A stretch of DNA of 64,000 nucleotides from Mesorhizobium waimense (lineage in GTDB: Bacteria > Pseudomonadota > Alphaproteobacteria > Rhizobiales > Rhizobiaceae): NCBI RefSeq assembly GCF_003601975.1, contig NZ_QZWZ01000018.1:1-64000 (forward strand), written 5' to 3'. This document shows positions 35,569-47,382 of this stretch, piece by piece (the first letter of the stretch is position 1; every line of letters starts with the position of its first letter). Below the pieces are notes generated by a model, which did not search any database, was not told where the DNA came from, and was given only the letters and a program-made list of their open reading frames with translations. The translations under genes and the position numbers were made by a program.

Positions 35569-38500
35569 TCTCCAAATTTTTCATAGAGCGGCCGGTCCTG
35601 GCGAACGCAATCGCCATTCTGATGGTCGTCATTGGCCTGATCTCGCTCTTTGCCTTGCCGGTGGCGCAGTATCCCGACGTGGTGCCGCCCACGGTTTCGG
35701 TGACGACGCGCTATCCGGGCGCCAGCGCGCGTGCCGTGATCGACACGGTGGCGCTGCCGATCGAGCAGCAGGTCAACGGCGTCGAGGGTATGATCTACAT
35801 GCAGTCGTTCGCTGCATCGGATGGCAGCTACAATTTGACGGTCACCTTCGCCATCGGCACGGATCTCGACCAGGCGCAGGTGCGTGTGCAGAACCGTGTG
35901 TCCACCGCCTTGGCATCGCTGCCGCAGGCGGTGCAGGTGCAAGGTGTCAACGTTCAGAAGAAATCGACCGCGATCCTCGAGATCGTCACCTTGACGTCGC
36001 CAGACAGGCAGTTTGACAGCCTCTATCTTGCCAACTACGCGACCATCCAGCTGAAGGATGAGCTCTCCCGGATACCGGGTGTCGGCAATGTGAACGTGTT
36101 CGGCGCCGGCCAATATTCGATGCGTGTCTGGCTCGACCCGGACAAGATGCAGGCTCGCAGCCTTGCCACGCAGGACGTCGTCCAGGCGCTGCAGCAGCAA
36201 AGCGAGCAGGTCACCGCGGGCCAGGTCGGCGCGCCGCCTTCGCCCGATGGCCAGTCCTTCCAGTACACGATCGAAGTGACCAGCCGCCTTGACGATCCCG
36301 ACCAATTCGGCGCCGTGATCGTCAAGACCGGCGCCAATGGCGACATGACGCGCGTGCGCGACATCGGCCGGGTCGAACTCGGCGCCCAGACCTATGGGCA
36401 GTTCTTCAATCTCGACGGCCAGCCGGCGGCGGGTCTGGCCGTTTTCCTGTCGCCGGGCGCCAACGCCCTCGATGTGGCCGGCAGGGTCGAGGCCAGGATG
36501 AAGGAACTGTCGGGCGCGTTCCCGCAGGGCCTGGCGTACTCGATCCCCTTCGACACCACGATCTTTGTCAGTCAGGCGATCCACGAGGTCTACAAGACGC
36601 TGATCGAGGCAGCACTGCTCGTGCTCATCGTCATCCTCCTCTTCCTGCAGGACTGGCGGGCGATGCTGGTGCCGGCAACGACCGTGCCGGTGACCATCAT
36701 CGGCGCGTTCGCGGCGATGCTGGCACTCGGCTTTACGGTCAACCTGTCGACCCTGTTCGCCATCGTTCTCGCCATCGGCATCGTCGTCGACGATGCCATC
36801 GTCGTGGTCGAGGGAGCCGCGCACAACATGGAGCGTGGCATGTCGGGCCACGATGCGGCGGTTGCCGCCATGAATGCGCTGTTCGGGCCGATCATCGGCA
36901 TCACGCTGGTCCTGATGGCGGTGTTCCTGCCCGCTGCATTCCTGCCCGGCCTGACAGGGCAGATGTATGCGCAATTCGCGCTGGTGATCGCAGCAACGGC
37001 CTTGATCAGCGCCATCAACGCCGCAACGCTGAAGCCCACGCAGTGCGCGACCTGGCTGAGGCCTCCGGTGCCGCCAGACCAGCGCAATGCCTTCTTCCGC
37101 GGCTTCAACGCGATCTACCAGCGCATGGAAAACGGCTATGCCCGCCTGATCGGATCGATGGTGCGTCACAGCGCAGTGATGGGCGTCATTGCGCTGCTGA
37201 TCATCGGTGCGGCGGGCTACGGCATGTCGCGCGTCGCCACCGGCTTTATTCCGATCGAGGATCAGGGCTACCTGCTCGCTTCGGTTCAGCTGCCCGACGG
37301 CGCGGCGCTCGGCCGTACGCAGGAAACGCTGCAGCAGGTTTCGAATATCGCCAAGGCCACCCCGGGCATCGACAAGGTGGTGACGATCGCCGGCCTCTCG
37401 GCCCTCGACAACAACTCGACGCTCGCCAACGCCGGTGTTGCCTACATCATCCTCAAGGACTGGAGTGTGCGCGGCAAAGGCGAGGATCTCGCGTCGCTCT
37501 ATGCGACGCTCAACAAAAGCCTGTCGGACATGGCGGACGGACGTGTTCTGGTGCTGCCGCCGCCGCCGATCCAGGGCATCGGCAACGCTGCCGGCTTCAC
37601 CATGCAGATCGAGCTGCGTGACGGTAGTTTCGACCTCGCAAAGCTGCAGAGCGCGGCCGACGCGCTGACCAGGACCGCCTCGACGCAGTCGGGCATCCAG
37701 CGTGCATCGGCGACGTTCCGCTCCAACGTCCCGCAATACAAGGTCGAGTTCGACCGCGAGAAGGTGCAGACCCTCGGGCTGACCACGGACCAGGTCTTCC
37801 AGACGCTCGCCGGTTATCTCGGCTCGACCTATGTCAGTCAGTTCAACAAGTTCGGGCGCGTATTCCAGATCTATGTGCAGAGCGATTCACAATTTCGCCT
37901 GGCGCCAGAGGATATCGGCCGCCTGACTGTGCGCAACCAGAACGGCGACATGATCCCGCTCGGTACGGTTCTGACCATCACCCCAAGCGTCGGCCCCTCG
38001 CTGATCAGCCTCTACAATCTTTATCCCTCGGCATCGATCCTTGGCGTGCAGGCACAGGGCTTCTCGTCGGGCGACGCGATCAAGCTGATGGAGGCGGCCG
38101 CCGCCGACACGCTGCCGCCCGGCACCGGCTTCGACTGGACGGCGCTCTCCTTCCAGGAAAAGCTCGTCGGCAGCCAGATCTACCTGGTGTTCGGCATGGC
38201 GCTGCTTTTGGTCTATCTGGTGCTGGCAGGCCAGTATGAGAGCTGGCTGGCGCCGATCTCGATATTGCTGGCCGCACCGCTGTCGCTGGTCGGCCCGGTG
38301 CTGGTGCTTACCGGTCTCGGCATTGACAACAATCTCTATGTGCAGATCGGCCTGATCCTTTTGATTGCGCTGTCGGCCAAGAACGCCATCCTGATCGTCG
38401 AGGTGGCGCGCGAGTTGCGCGCCGCCGGCAGGCCGATCGTCGATGCGGCGATCGACGCGGCGCGAGCGCGCTTCCGCCCTATCCTGATGACGTCGTTCGC

Positions 38501-38705
38501 CTTCATCCTCGGCGTGACGCCGCTGGTGTTTGCGACGGGCGCCGGGGCCAGCGCACGCAAGTCGATCGGCATCACGGTGTTTTCCGGCATGATCGCCTCC
38601 ACCTGCCTCGCTGTTCTCTTCGTGCCTGCCTTCTTCGTCATCCTGCAGCGAGTCGAGGAATGGCGCGCCGCGCGCAAGACGAAACGTATCACGCTTCCCA
38701 GCTAA
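35565..38705 (+). CDS. RND multidrug efflux transporter (HAE1)
   Basis: A 1046-residue inner-membrane proton-driven pump of the AcrB/MexB type. The family start ISKFFIERPVLANAIAILM is present, with twelve transmembrane helices in two halves, two large periplasmic loops and, in TM4, the proton-relay acidic pair in GIVVDDAIVVVEG. Full length for the family. It is translationally coupled to the adaptor. The substrate range cannot be read from sequence. Confidence 0.95.
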   Translation: MISKFFIERPVLANAIAILMVVIGLISLFALPVAQYPDVVPPTVSVTTRYPGASARAVIDTVALPIEQQVNGVEGMIYMQSFAASDGSYNLTVTFAIGTDLDQAQVRVQNRVSTALASLPQAVQVQGVNVQKKSTAILEIVTLTSPDRQFDSLYLANYATIQLKDELSRIPGVGNVNVFGAGQYSMRVWLDPDKMQARSLATQDVVQALQQQSEQVTAGQVGAPPSPDGQSFQYTIEVTSRLDDPDQFGAVIVKTGANGDMTRVRDIGRVELGAQTYGQFFNLDGQPAAGLAVFLSPGANALDVAGRVEARMKELSGAFPQGLAYSIPFDTTIFVSQAIHEVYKTLIEAALLVLIVILLFLQDWRAMLVPATTVPVTIIGAFAAMLALGFTVNLSTLFAIVLAIGIVVDDAIVVVEGAAHNMERGMSGHDAAVAAMNALFGPIIGITLVLMAVFLPAAFLPGLTGQMYAQFALVIAATALISAINAATLKPTQCATWLRPPVPPDQRNAFFRGFNAIYQRMENGYARLIGSMVRHSAVMGVIALLIIGAAGYGMSRVATGFIPIEDQGYLLASVQLPDGAALGRTQETLQQVSNIAKATPGIDKVVTIAGLSALDNNSTLANAGVAYIILKDWSVRGKGEDLASLYATLNKSLSDMADGRVLVLPPPPIQGIGNAAGFTMQIELRDGSFDLAKLQSAADALTRTASTQSGIQRASATFRSNVPQYKVEFDREKVQTLGLTTDQVFQTLAGYLGSTYVSQFNKFGRVFQIYVQSDSQFRLAPEDIGRLTVRNQNGDMIPLGTVLTITPSVGPSLISLYNLYPSASILGVQAQGFSSGDAIKLMEAAAADTLPPGTGFDWTALSFQEKLVGSQIYLVFGMALLLVYLVLAGQYESWLAPISILLAAPLSLVGPVLVLTGLGIDNNLYVQIGLILLIALSAKNAILIVEVARELRAAGRPIVDAAIDAARARFRPILMTSFAFILGVTPLVFATGAGASARKSIGITVFSGMIASTCLAVLFVPAFFVILQRVEEWRAARKTKRITLPS

Positions 38706-38779
38706 GGCAGTATGGTCTCGGTCCTCTCGGTGAGGGACGCACCGGCATTCAGCGCGAAAATCGAAGCGTCTTCGCCTGC

Positions 38780-40546
<1,767 letters not shown>

Positions 40547-40637
40547 CGCCGTCTCCTCCGCAGACCGGCCGAGCCTATCAGCCCGGCGGGGTAGTGGAAA
40601 TCCCGTCGATGGTATGGAAGCGGGGATCGCGCCGCCG

Positions 40638-41336
40638 CTAACCGACTACCGCTTTCATCTTCGCAGCGATATCGCGCAACATGGCTTCGTCGGCCGCAGC
40701 ACGCTGCTTCCGCGATGCGACAAGGCAAGCCTGAGACCGCAGAACAACGCCATCGGTCAGCACCTTGAGATGGTTGGCGCGCAACGTCGAGCCGGTGGTG
40801 GTGATGTCGACGATGACATCGGCCGAGCCGGCCGCCGGCGCGCCTTCGGTGGCGCCGAGGCTTTCGACGATGCGATAGACCTGGATGCCGTGCTTTTGCG
40901 AAAAGAATTGCTGCGTCAGCCGCCAGTATTTGGTGGCGATGCGCAGCCGCCTGCCATGGCGCTGGCGGAAGTCGGCGGCGACGTCGTCGAGATCCGCCAT
41001 GGTGTCGACGTCGAGCCAGATGTCGGGCACCGCCACCACGACGTCGGCATTGCCGAAGCCGAGGCGGGCGACGATTTCGGCGCACGCCTCCCAGTCGGCA
41101 AGATTTTCGCGCAGCAAATCCTCGCCGGTGATGCCGAGGTCGACCGACCCCTGGCCGATCTCGCCGGCAATTTCCGAGGCCGACAGGAACGCGACCTCGA
41201 CGCTGTCCATGCCCTCGATGCGGGCGCGGTATTTGCGCTCGTCGCTGGGCAGGCTGACGGCAAGTCCGGCCTTTGTCAGGACTTCCAGCGCCTGCTCCTT
41301 GAGCCGGCCTTTCGACGGCAGCGCCAGCGTGATCAT
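40638..41336 (-). CDS. hisG: ATP phosphoribosyltransferase catalytic subunit, short form
   Basis: A 232-residue short-form HisG, which makes phosphoribosyl-ATP from ATP and PRPP, the first step of histidine synthesis. The sequence opens LALPSKGRLKEQALEVL and has the PRPP-loop region DIVVDITTTGSTLRANHLK. The short form lacks the regulatory domain and needs HisZ, whose gene overlaps by 4 bp upstream. Feedback control by histidine is expected through HisZ. Confidence 0.95.
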   Translation of the reverse strand: MITLALPSKGRLKEQALEVLTKAGLAVSLPSDERKYRARIEGMDSVEVAFLSASEIAGEIGQGSVDLGITGEDLLRENLADWEACAEIVARLGFGNADVVVAVPDIWLDVDTMADLDDVAADFRQRHGRRLRIATKYWRLTQQFFSQKHGIQVYRIVESLGATEGAPAAGSADVIVDITTTGSTLRANHLKVLTDGVVLRSQACLVASRKQRAAADEAMLRDIAAKMKAVVG

Positions 41337-42454
41337 TTGGCCGTCTCCCGCAGTGCCTCGATGCGATCGAGCCAGACGGAGAAGCCGACACCGGGGATCG
41401 GCATCTTAGCGCCGAGCAGCGTCAGCAGGCGATCGTAGCGGCCACCGCCGGCCAGTGGCCGCTCGCCATTTTCCACCGCGATCTCGAAGACCAGGCCGGT
41501 GTAATAATCGAGCGGACGGCCGAAGGCGGCGTCATAGTGAATTGTCGCGGTTGGCAGGCCATGCGCTTCGATCGCCTTGGCGCGGGCGGCGAAATTGTCC
41601 AGTGCCGCGCCCAGCGACAGGCCGGCGCTCGCCGCGAACGCCTCGAGCGCCTGGGCCGCACTGTCGAGCGGCACGTCTATCGCCAGAAATGTCTTGAGCG
41701 CCGAGAACGCCTCGTTGGAGAGCCGCACGCTGCGCAATTCGGCCTTTTCGATCAGCCGCCGCGCAATGTCGGAAGGCGAGCGCCCGGCCGACGCCGACAG
41801 GCCGGTTTCCTCCATGCCGCCGGCAATGTGGGCCGACAAGCCCTGCAGATCGCCGTCGAGGACAAGAGCAGCGACCGGGCCGGACAGCTGACCGTTGCGC
41901 GGCGGATTGGCGAGATCGGCAAGCGCCGCCTCCAGCATCGGTGCCGAACCGAAGGCGCGGGCAAGGCGCATGCGCCAGCCGCGCGGCAGGCCGAGGGCGG
42001 CGAGCACCGCCTCGAAAATGGTCTGGTCGCCGAGCGTGACGTTCAGCGTCTTGCCGGGCAGGGCCAGCGACAGCAGTGCATGCGCATCGGCCAATGAGCG
42101 GGCGTCGGCTTGCGGTGTGTCGCGGTCGCCGAGATCCTCGATGCCGGCCTGGAAGAACTCGTTGCCGCCCTCGCGGCGCTGGCGAAACACCTCGCCGAGA
42201 TAGGAATAGCGACGCGGCGTGCCGGCCTGGCTGGCGATGTGGTCGAGGCAGACGGGAATGGTGAATTCTGGGCGTAGGCAGAGTGTCTTGCCGGTCTCGC
42301 TTTCGGTGAGAAAGATGCGGCGGCGCAGATCCTCGCCAGCCATGTCGAGGAACGGATCGGCCGGCTGCAGCACGGCCACTTCGACCGCATGGGTGTTGCG
42401 CGCGGCGAAGAGGCTGGCGATGTCGGCGGCGATGGCGGGATAGCGGGAGGTCAC
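41333..42454 (-). CDS. hisZ: ATP phosphoribosyltransferase regulatory subunit
   Basis: A 373-residue HisRS-like protein without tRNA-charging function. Class II synthetase motif remnants are visible (motif 2 in YSYLGEVFRQRREGGNEFFQAG and motif 3 near GGRYDRLLTLLG). It lies between hisS and hisG, is read leftward and overlaps hisG by ATGA. It forms the HisG-HisZ complex. An intergenic palindrome separates it from hisS. Confidence 0.93.
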   Translation of the reverse strand: MTSRYPAIAADIASLFAARNTHAVEVAVLQPADPFLDMAGEDLRRRIFLTESETGKTLCLRPEFTIPVCLDHIASQAGTPRRYSYLGEVFRQRREGGNEFFQAGIEDLGDRDTPQADARSLADAHALLSLALPGKTLNVTLGDQTIFEAVLAALGLPRGWRMRLARAFGSAPMLEAALADLANPPRNGQLSGPVAALVLDGDLQGLSAHIAGGMEETGLSASAGRSPSDIARRLIEKAELRSVRLSNEAFSALKTFLAIDVPLDSAAQALEAFAASAGLSLGAALDNFAARAKAIEAHGLPTATIHYDAAFGRPLDYYTGLVFEIAVENGERPLAGGGRYDRLLTLLGAKMPIPGVGFSVWLDRIEALRETAK

Positions 42455-42468
42455 AAGGCACCACCTTC

Positions 42469-42615
42469 CCTTCTCCCCTTGTGGGAGAAGGTGGATTGGC
42501 GCGCAGCGCCGAGACGGATGAGGGGTGCGTGACGGAGTGAGACGCTGGCATTCCCTGGAACACCCCTCATCCGACCGAGCTTCGCTCGGCCACCTTCTCC
42601 CACAAGGGGAGAAGG
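42469..42615. repeat. rhizobial intergenic palindromic element (RIME-like)
   Basis: A 147-bp element between hisS and hisZ with complementary ends: CCTTCTCCCCTTGTGGGAGA at 42469 onward and its inverse finishing at 42615. Inside is the CACCCCTCATCCG motif and a small hairpin (CGAGC/GCTCG). Such mosaic palindromes are scattered between genes in rhizobial genomes. It may affect mRNA stability between the two his genes. Confidence 0.75.
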
Positions 42616-42628
42616 ACAGGCCGGCGCC

Positions 42629-44131
42629 CTACTTGCCACGAGCCCGCTCCTCGGCCTGCGCCGCCAGGATCTTCCGGACCTCACCGACCAGTTCGCCTTC
42701 CGCAACCGTCACCTGCGCCGGCCGCGCCGCGCGCCATTCGGCGTTGTCGGAAATTTCCGCCGACATCCTGGCACCTTCGATCAGGTCCTTGATCTGCAAC
42801 TCGCCCTTGGCGCGCTCGTCGCCGCCCTGGATGATGGCGACCGGGCTGCCGCGCCGATCGGCATATTTGAGCTGCGCCTTCATGCCGGCGCCGCCGAGAT
42901 ACATTTCCGAGCGGATGCCGGCGGCGCGCAGTTCAGAGACCATCTTCTGATAACGGCCGAGGCTTTCGATGTCCCTGTCCATCACCAGCACGACGACCGG
43001 CGCGATCACATCCGACATGTCGAGCTTGCCGAGGTTCTTCAGCGCCGTCATCAGCCGGGAGACGCCGATGGAAAAACCGGTCGCCGGCACCGGCTCGCCA
43101 CGGAAGCGCGAAACCAGTCCGTCATAACGGCCGCCGCCACCGACCGAACCGAAGCGCACGATCTGGCCGTCCTCATTGGGGATCTCGGCCAGCAGCTCGG
43201 CCTCGAAGACCGGGCCGGTGTAATATTCGAGGCCGCGGACGACGGAGCGGTCCATGGCAATGCGATCTTCGCCGTATCCCGCTGCCCTGACCAAGGCTTC
43301 AATCGTCGAGAGCTCGCTGACGCCTTCTTGGTAGATCGCGTTCGCACCGACGTTGGAATCCTGGCGAGCCTGTTCATTCTTCGCTGTTGCAAGAAGAACG
43401 GCCTCGGCTTGCACGTCATTCAGCCCGGCGCCCTTGGCGAAGTCGCCTTCGCCTTCCTTGCCCCCATCCCAGCGCCCCGGCCCAAGCAAAAGTTTCACGC
43501 CTTCAGGCCCGAGCTTGTCCAGCTTGTCGATCGCGCGCAGCACGGTCAGCCGGCGCCCGGAATTCTCGTCGCCGCCAAGGCCAATGGCCTCCAGCACGCC
43601 GTCCAGAACCTTGCGGTTGTTCACCCGGATGACGTAGTCGCCACGCTTGATGCCGAGCGCCTCCATCACGTCGGCCATCATCATCGCCATCTCGGCGTCG
43701 GCCGCGACGCCCGGCGTGCCGATGGTGTCAGCGTCGAACTGCATGAACTGGCGGAAGCGGCCGGGGCCGGGCTTCTCGTTGCGGAACACCCAGCCGGAGC
43801 GGTAGCTGCGATAGGGTTTCGGTAGCTTCTCAAAATTCTCGGCGACGAAGCGGGCCGTCGGCGCGGTCAGATCGTAGCGCAGCGACAGCCACTGGTCGTC
43901 GTCGTCCTGGAAGGAGAAGACGCCTTCGTTGGGGCGATCCTGGTCGGGCAGGAATTTGCCGAGCGCATCGGTGTATTCGATCAGCGGCTGGTCGACAGGC
44001 TCAAAACCGTAAAGCTCATAGACCGAGCGGATCGTCGCCATCATCTTCTCGACGGCGCGGATATCGTCGGCGCTGCGGTCGGCAAAGCCGCGCGGCAGCC
44101 GCGCTTTCGTCTTTTCCGATTTGTCGGCCAT
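42629..44131 (-). CDS. hisS: histidyl-tRNA synthetase
   Basis: A 500-residue class II synthetase. Motif 2 is in YRSGWVFRNEKPGPGRFRQF, the histidine-binding motif RGLEYYTGPVFE and motif 3 GGGRYDGLVSRF, followed by an anticodon-binding domain. The start is ATG 44131 (MADKSEKTKARLPRG); the frame continues upstream without a good start. It probably leads the hisS-hisZ-hisG transcript, joining tRNA charging with the first histidine-synthesis step. Confidence 0.96.
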   Translation of the reverse strand: MADKSEKTKARLPRGFADRSADDIRAVEKMMATIRSVYELYGFEPVDQPLIEYTDALGKFLPDQDRPNEGVFSFQDDDDQWLSLRYDLTAPTARFVAENFEKLPKPYRSYRSGWVFRNEKPGPGRFRQFMQFDADTIGTPGVAADAEMAMMMADVMEALGIKRGDYVIRVNNRKVLDGVLEAIGLGGDENSGRRLTVLRAIDKLDKLGPEGVKLLLGPGRWDGGKEGEGDFAKGAGLNDVQAEAVLLATAKNEQARQDSNVGANAIYQEGVSELSTIEALVRAAGYGEDRIAMDRSVVRGLEYYTGPVFEAELLAEIPNEDGQIVRFGSVGGGGRYDGLVSRFRGEPVPATGFSIGVSRLMTALKNLGKLDMSDVIAPVVVLVMDRDIESLGRYQKMVSELRAAGIRSEMYLGGAGMKAQLKYADRRGSPVAIIQGGDERAKGELQIKDLIEGARMSAEISDNAEWRAARPAQVTVAEGELVGEVRKILAAQAEERARGK

Positions 44132-44344
44132 GAGATGGGTACTCGGTGTTTCGTGACGCTCTGTCGATCGGTCAAAGAACCGATTTCCGCGGCGCGCGTG
44201 TCCTAACCGATGCAGCCGGGAGCGGCAAGGGTTTGCGCCTTTGCTGAAACAAACTGCGCCAAAAGGAAACAATTCCGCCATGGGGGCGGCATTGTGCCGA
44301 CACAATCAGAGCCGATAAGCACGCCGAAACAAGGGGTTCGGACC

Positions 44345-44596
44345 ATGACCACGGCAGAAAAATTCGATATTGAGGGCGGCGACGTTCTCCGGTTGCCGGC
44401 GCGGCTGCGGCCGGCCGAGGGCCATGCGTCTGTGAAAGCGAGCCAGGCGGGCCCGTTCGAGGTTGCGACGGATGAGCGCCAAGGCTCCACTGTGCGCGAT
44501 GCGCTGATGACCGGCCTGCTGGTGATCTATCCGGCCTTCGCCGCGCTGGCCGCGATCGTCGCCGGCCTGTTCCTGACCGGCGCCAGCGGAACCTGA
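44345..44596 (+). CDS. small single-pass membrane protein
   Basis: An 83-residue protein with a soluble N-terminal half (MTTAEKFDIEGGDVLRLPAR) and one C-terminal transmembrane helix (about 55-79, LMTGLLVIYPAFAALAAIVA). The start is ATG 44345. It converges on tag, with 7 bp between the stops. No family is recognised; small tail-anchored-like proteins of this kind are common in rhizobia. Confidence 0.6.
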   Translation: MTTAEKFDIEGGDVLRLPARLRPAEGHASVKASQAGPFEVATDERQGSTVRDALMTGLLVIYPAFAALAAIVAGLFLTGASGT

Positions 44597-44603
44597 TTGC
44601 TGC

Positions 44604-45242
44604 TCACTTCGGCCGCTTGAACTTCTTGCGCTCCGCCTCTACCGCCTTGCGGCAGACGCAGCCTTCGAGATGGTCGTTGACCAGACCCATCGCCTGCATG
44701 AAGGCGTAGACGGTGGTTGGGCCGACGAAGCTCCAGCCGCGCTTTTTCAACTCCTTTGAAATCCTGACCGAAACCGCCGTCGTCGGGTTGGCGCGCAGAT
44801 GGGCGAGGTCGACGATTTCGGGCCGTTCGTCCGGGCCCGGCTCGAATTTCCAGAACCATGCCGCCAGCGAGCCGAATTCGTCGGCCATTTCGCGGGCACG
44901 CTTGGCGTTGTTGATGGTCGAGACGATTTTGCCGCGATGGCGGATGATGCCGGCATTGCCGACCAGGCGCTCGACATCCTTGTCGGTGAAGGCGGCGACC
45001 TTGTCGAACTCGAAATTGGCGAAGGCCTCGCGGAAATTGTCGCGCTTGCGCAGGATCGTCAACCAGGACAGGCCCGACTGAAACCCTTCGAGACAGATTT
45101 TTTCGAACAGCCTGCGGTCGTCGGCCACCGGGCGGCCCCATTCGTGATCATGATAGTGCAGATAGTCTGGCAAATTGCCGTGCCAGAAGCAGCGTGAGAT
45201 GCCATCGGGGCCGGCGAGCAGGCCTGTGCTTTCGTTTTCCAT
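44604..45242 (-). CDS. tag: DNA-3-methyladenine glycosylase I
   Basis: A 212-residue base-excision enzyme that removes 3-methyladenine. Typical features are RCFWHGNLPDYLHYHDHEWG at the N-terminus, GFQSGLSWLTILRKRDNFRE in the HhH region and a zinc-binding set that includes Cys residues near both ends (RCFW and EGCVCRK). Full length for the family. Confidence 0.95.
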   Translation of the reverse strand: MENESTGLLAGPDGISRCFWHGNLPDYLHYHDHEWGRPVADDRRLFEKICLEGFQSGLSWLTILRKRDNFREAFANFEFDKVAAFTDKDVERLVGNAGIIRHRGKIVSTINNAKRAREMADEFGSLAAWFWKFEPGPDERPEIVDLAHLRANPTTAVSVRISKELKKRGWSFVGPTTVYAFMQAMGLVNDHLEGCVCRKAVEAERKKFKRPK

Positions 45243-45450
45243 GGCGAAATTCCATTCGTTAATGCGTCTTTGCGCTGCTTTTACCGCGGCTTTACCAGAT
45301 TCCTGAACTGGCCGGTAACCACACCAAAAGGTTTACTGACAAACCGGCATTTTACGCATTCCGATTCATGTTTCGGTTGCCGCTTGGCGCCAAGGATCGC
45401 GCAACCGGGGGCACTTTCCCCCGTGTGTCAGACGATCAAGGTGCGTTCCG

Positions 45451-46194
45451 ATGAAGATCTTTTTGCGTTCCGTGCTCGGCGCCGCGGCCCTTCTTGGCGC
45501 CGGCGCCACGTCCTCTAATGCGGATGACCGCTATGCCGACCGGCCGCCGGTGATGGTGAGCCCCGACCTTTCGGCGCCCTGGGTGCTGCAGCTTGGCCGC
45601 GCGCCAGGCATCGTGCGGCAGAACCGGCAAGTCGCGCAGCAGCCGCGCATGCGCTACGCACAGCCGGCACAACCTGACCAGGTGCGGACAGCAGCCGTGC
45701 AGGCGCCGGCCAGGCGCTTGGTGAAGCGGCCGCAGATCAATCCGATCTATCTGCCGCAGGAAATCGCCTATGACGGGCCGCAAAAGCCGGGCACGATCGT
45801 CATCGATACGACGCAGAATTTCCTCTATCTGGTCGAGAAGAACGGCAAGGCGCGGCGCTATGGCGTCGGCACTGGCAAGCCCGGCTTCGAATGGTCGGGC
45901 ACGCACAAGATCACCAACAAGCGGGTCTGGCCGGACTGGCGTCCGCCGGCGGTGATGATCAAGCGCGAAGCCGCCAAGGGCCGCTATCTGCCGACCTATC
46001 TCGCCGGTGGAGAAGAGAACCCGCTCGGCGCGCGGGCGCTCTATCTCGGCACGACGGAATACCGCATCCACGGCACCAACCAGCCATGGACGATCGGCGG
46101 CGCGGTGTCGTCGGGCTGCATCCGCATGCGCAACGAGGACGTTGTCGATCTCTATGAACGGGTCAATGTCGGAACGACCGTGGTGGTGATATAG
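45451..46194 (+). CDS. L,D-transpeptidase (YkuD domain)
   Basis: A 247-residue exported enzyme with an N-terminal signal peptide (about 1-24, LGAAALLGAGATSSNA), a Pro/Gln-rich linker, and a YkuD domain with the catalytic motif HGTNQPWTIG then SSGCIRMRN. Such enzymes form 3-3 crosslinks in peptidoglycan or attach proteins to it; 3-3 links are abundant in Rhizobiales. A terminator follows 95 bp downstream. Confidence 0.92.
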   Translation: MKIFLRSVLGAAALLGAGATSSNADDRYADRPPVMVSPDLSAPWVLQLGRAPGIVRQNRQVAQQPRMRYAQPAQPDQVRTAAVQAPARRLVKRPQINPIYLPQEIAYDGPQKPGTIVIDTTQNFLYLVEKNGKARRYGVGTGKPGFEWSGTHKITNKRVWPDWRPPAVMIKREAAKGRYLPTYLAGGEENPLGARALYLGTTEYRIHGTNQPWTIGGAVSSGCIRMRNEDVVDLYERVNVGTTVVVI

Positions 46195-46289
46195 TTGCGG
46201 TTGCGAATCATCTGATCTAGAAGGCGAGCAGCTTGCTAGACCGAGGAATACGGGGGACGGGCCGTGTGGGGATACGGTCAGTCACGAGA

Positions 46290-46319
46290 GGGCAGCACGG
46301 GAAACCGCGCTGCCCTTTT
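46290..46319 (+). terminator. intrinsic terminator after the L,D-transpeptidase gene
   Basis: GGGCAGC and GCTGCCC pair, extended by CGG/CCG across one mismatch around a GAAA tetraloop, followed by TTTTCGTTTT. Confidence 0.85.
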
Positions 46320-46431
46320 CGTTTTGCGGAACGAACAGGCGCTTCAGAAAGGCTTCGACGATAGGTCGCATGCCCTTTGCCACGTTCTTTTGCTATCTGG
46401 GCGCCAACACTCCTGATCGAAGGTTCAATCC

Positions 46432-47352
46432 ATGGCCTTGCCCGACGACAGCCGCTACCTCAAGGGCGGCCCAGTTGCCCAGCGCATCATCGCTGCGGTG
46501 CGTGAGGATGCGGCGATCGCGAGAGCCGAAGGTTTCCCTCCCAAGCTGGTGTCGATCACCGTCGGCGACACGGCGGCGGTGGACGTCTATGTGCGCAACC
46601 AGCGCGCCAAGGCGGAGCTGGCCGGCATCGGCTTCGAGGAACGGCGCTTTGCCGCCGACATCACCGCCGGTGAACTGGAAGCGGCAATCCATGGCTTGAA
46701 TGCCGATCCGCGAGTGACCGGCATCATCATCCAGCGGCCGGTGCCGGCGCATATCCCGATCAAGACGCTGCAGGGCGCGGTGCATCCGCTGAAGGACGTC
46801 GAGGGCATGCATCCGGCCTCGATCGGCAACATCGTCTACAACCAGCTCGATCTGGCGCCCTGCACGGCGGCCGCTTCGGTCGAGCTGCTCAAGGAAACCG
46901 GCCTCGAGCTGAAGGGGCTCGAAGTGGTCATCGTCGGTCACTCCGAGATCGTCGGCAAGCCGATCGCCTTCCTGTTGATGAGCGAAGGCGCGACGGTGAC
47001 GGTGTGCCATCACATGACGCGTTCGGTGGCGGCGCATGCGCGGCGCGCCGATGCGCTGTTCGTCGCCGTCGGCAAGGCAAGGCTGATCAAGGCCGACATG
47101 GTCAAGCCCGGTGCTGCCGTCATCGACATCGGCATCAATTCGGAAATCGGACCCGACGGGCAGAGCCGCATCGTCGGCGACGTCGATGCCGACAGCGTCA
47201 AGGAGGTCGCATCCTGGATCACGCCGGTGCCGGGCGGCGTCGGCCCGATCACCGTGGCGATCCTGCTGCGCAACACCATGGTGGCGCTCAACCGCCAGCG
47301 GGCGCTCTACAACGCGACCTATGGGGTGGCGGACAAGCTCGCGGCGGAATAG
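46432..47352 (+). CDS. folD: methylenetetrahydrofolate dehydrogenase/cyclohydrolase
   Basis: A 306-residue bifunctional enzyme of one-carbon metabolism that interconverts methylene- and formyl-tetrahydrofolate with NADP. Signature regions are IIQRPVPAHIP, the EVVIVGHSEIVGKPIAFLLM nucleotide-binding segment and TPVPGGVGPITVAILLRNT. The catalytic Lys would be expected in VYVRNQRAKA; the family usually has YVxxKxK there, so this is the RNQRAK variant. The start is ATG 46432 with GAAGG upstream. Confidence 0.92.
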   Translation: MALPDDSRYLKGGPVAQRIIAAVREDAAIARAEGFPPKLVSITVGDTAAVDVYVRNQRAKAELAGIGFEERRFAADITAGELEAAIHGLNADPRVTGIIIQRPVPAHIPIKTLQGAVHPLKDVEGMHPASIGNIVYNQLDLAPCTAAASVELLKETGLELKGLEVVIVGHSEIVGKPIAFLLMSEGATVTVCHHMTRSVAAHARRADALFVAVGKARLIKADMVKPGAAVIDIGINSEIGPDGQSRIVGDVDADSVKEVASWITPVPGGVGPITVAILLRNTMVALNRQRALYNATYGVADKLAAE

Positions 47353-47382
47353 ACCCGCGACCGAAACAGCCCGGATCCGCCG

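Noticed and set aside
35358..37736. 792-codon frame antisense to the RND pump
   Set aside because: Shadow of the RND transporter; rich in Arg, His and Asp without domain motifs.
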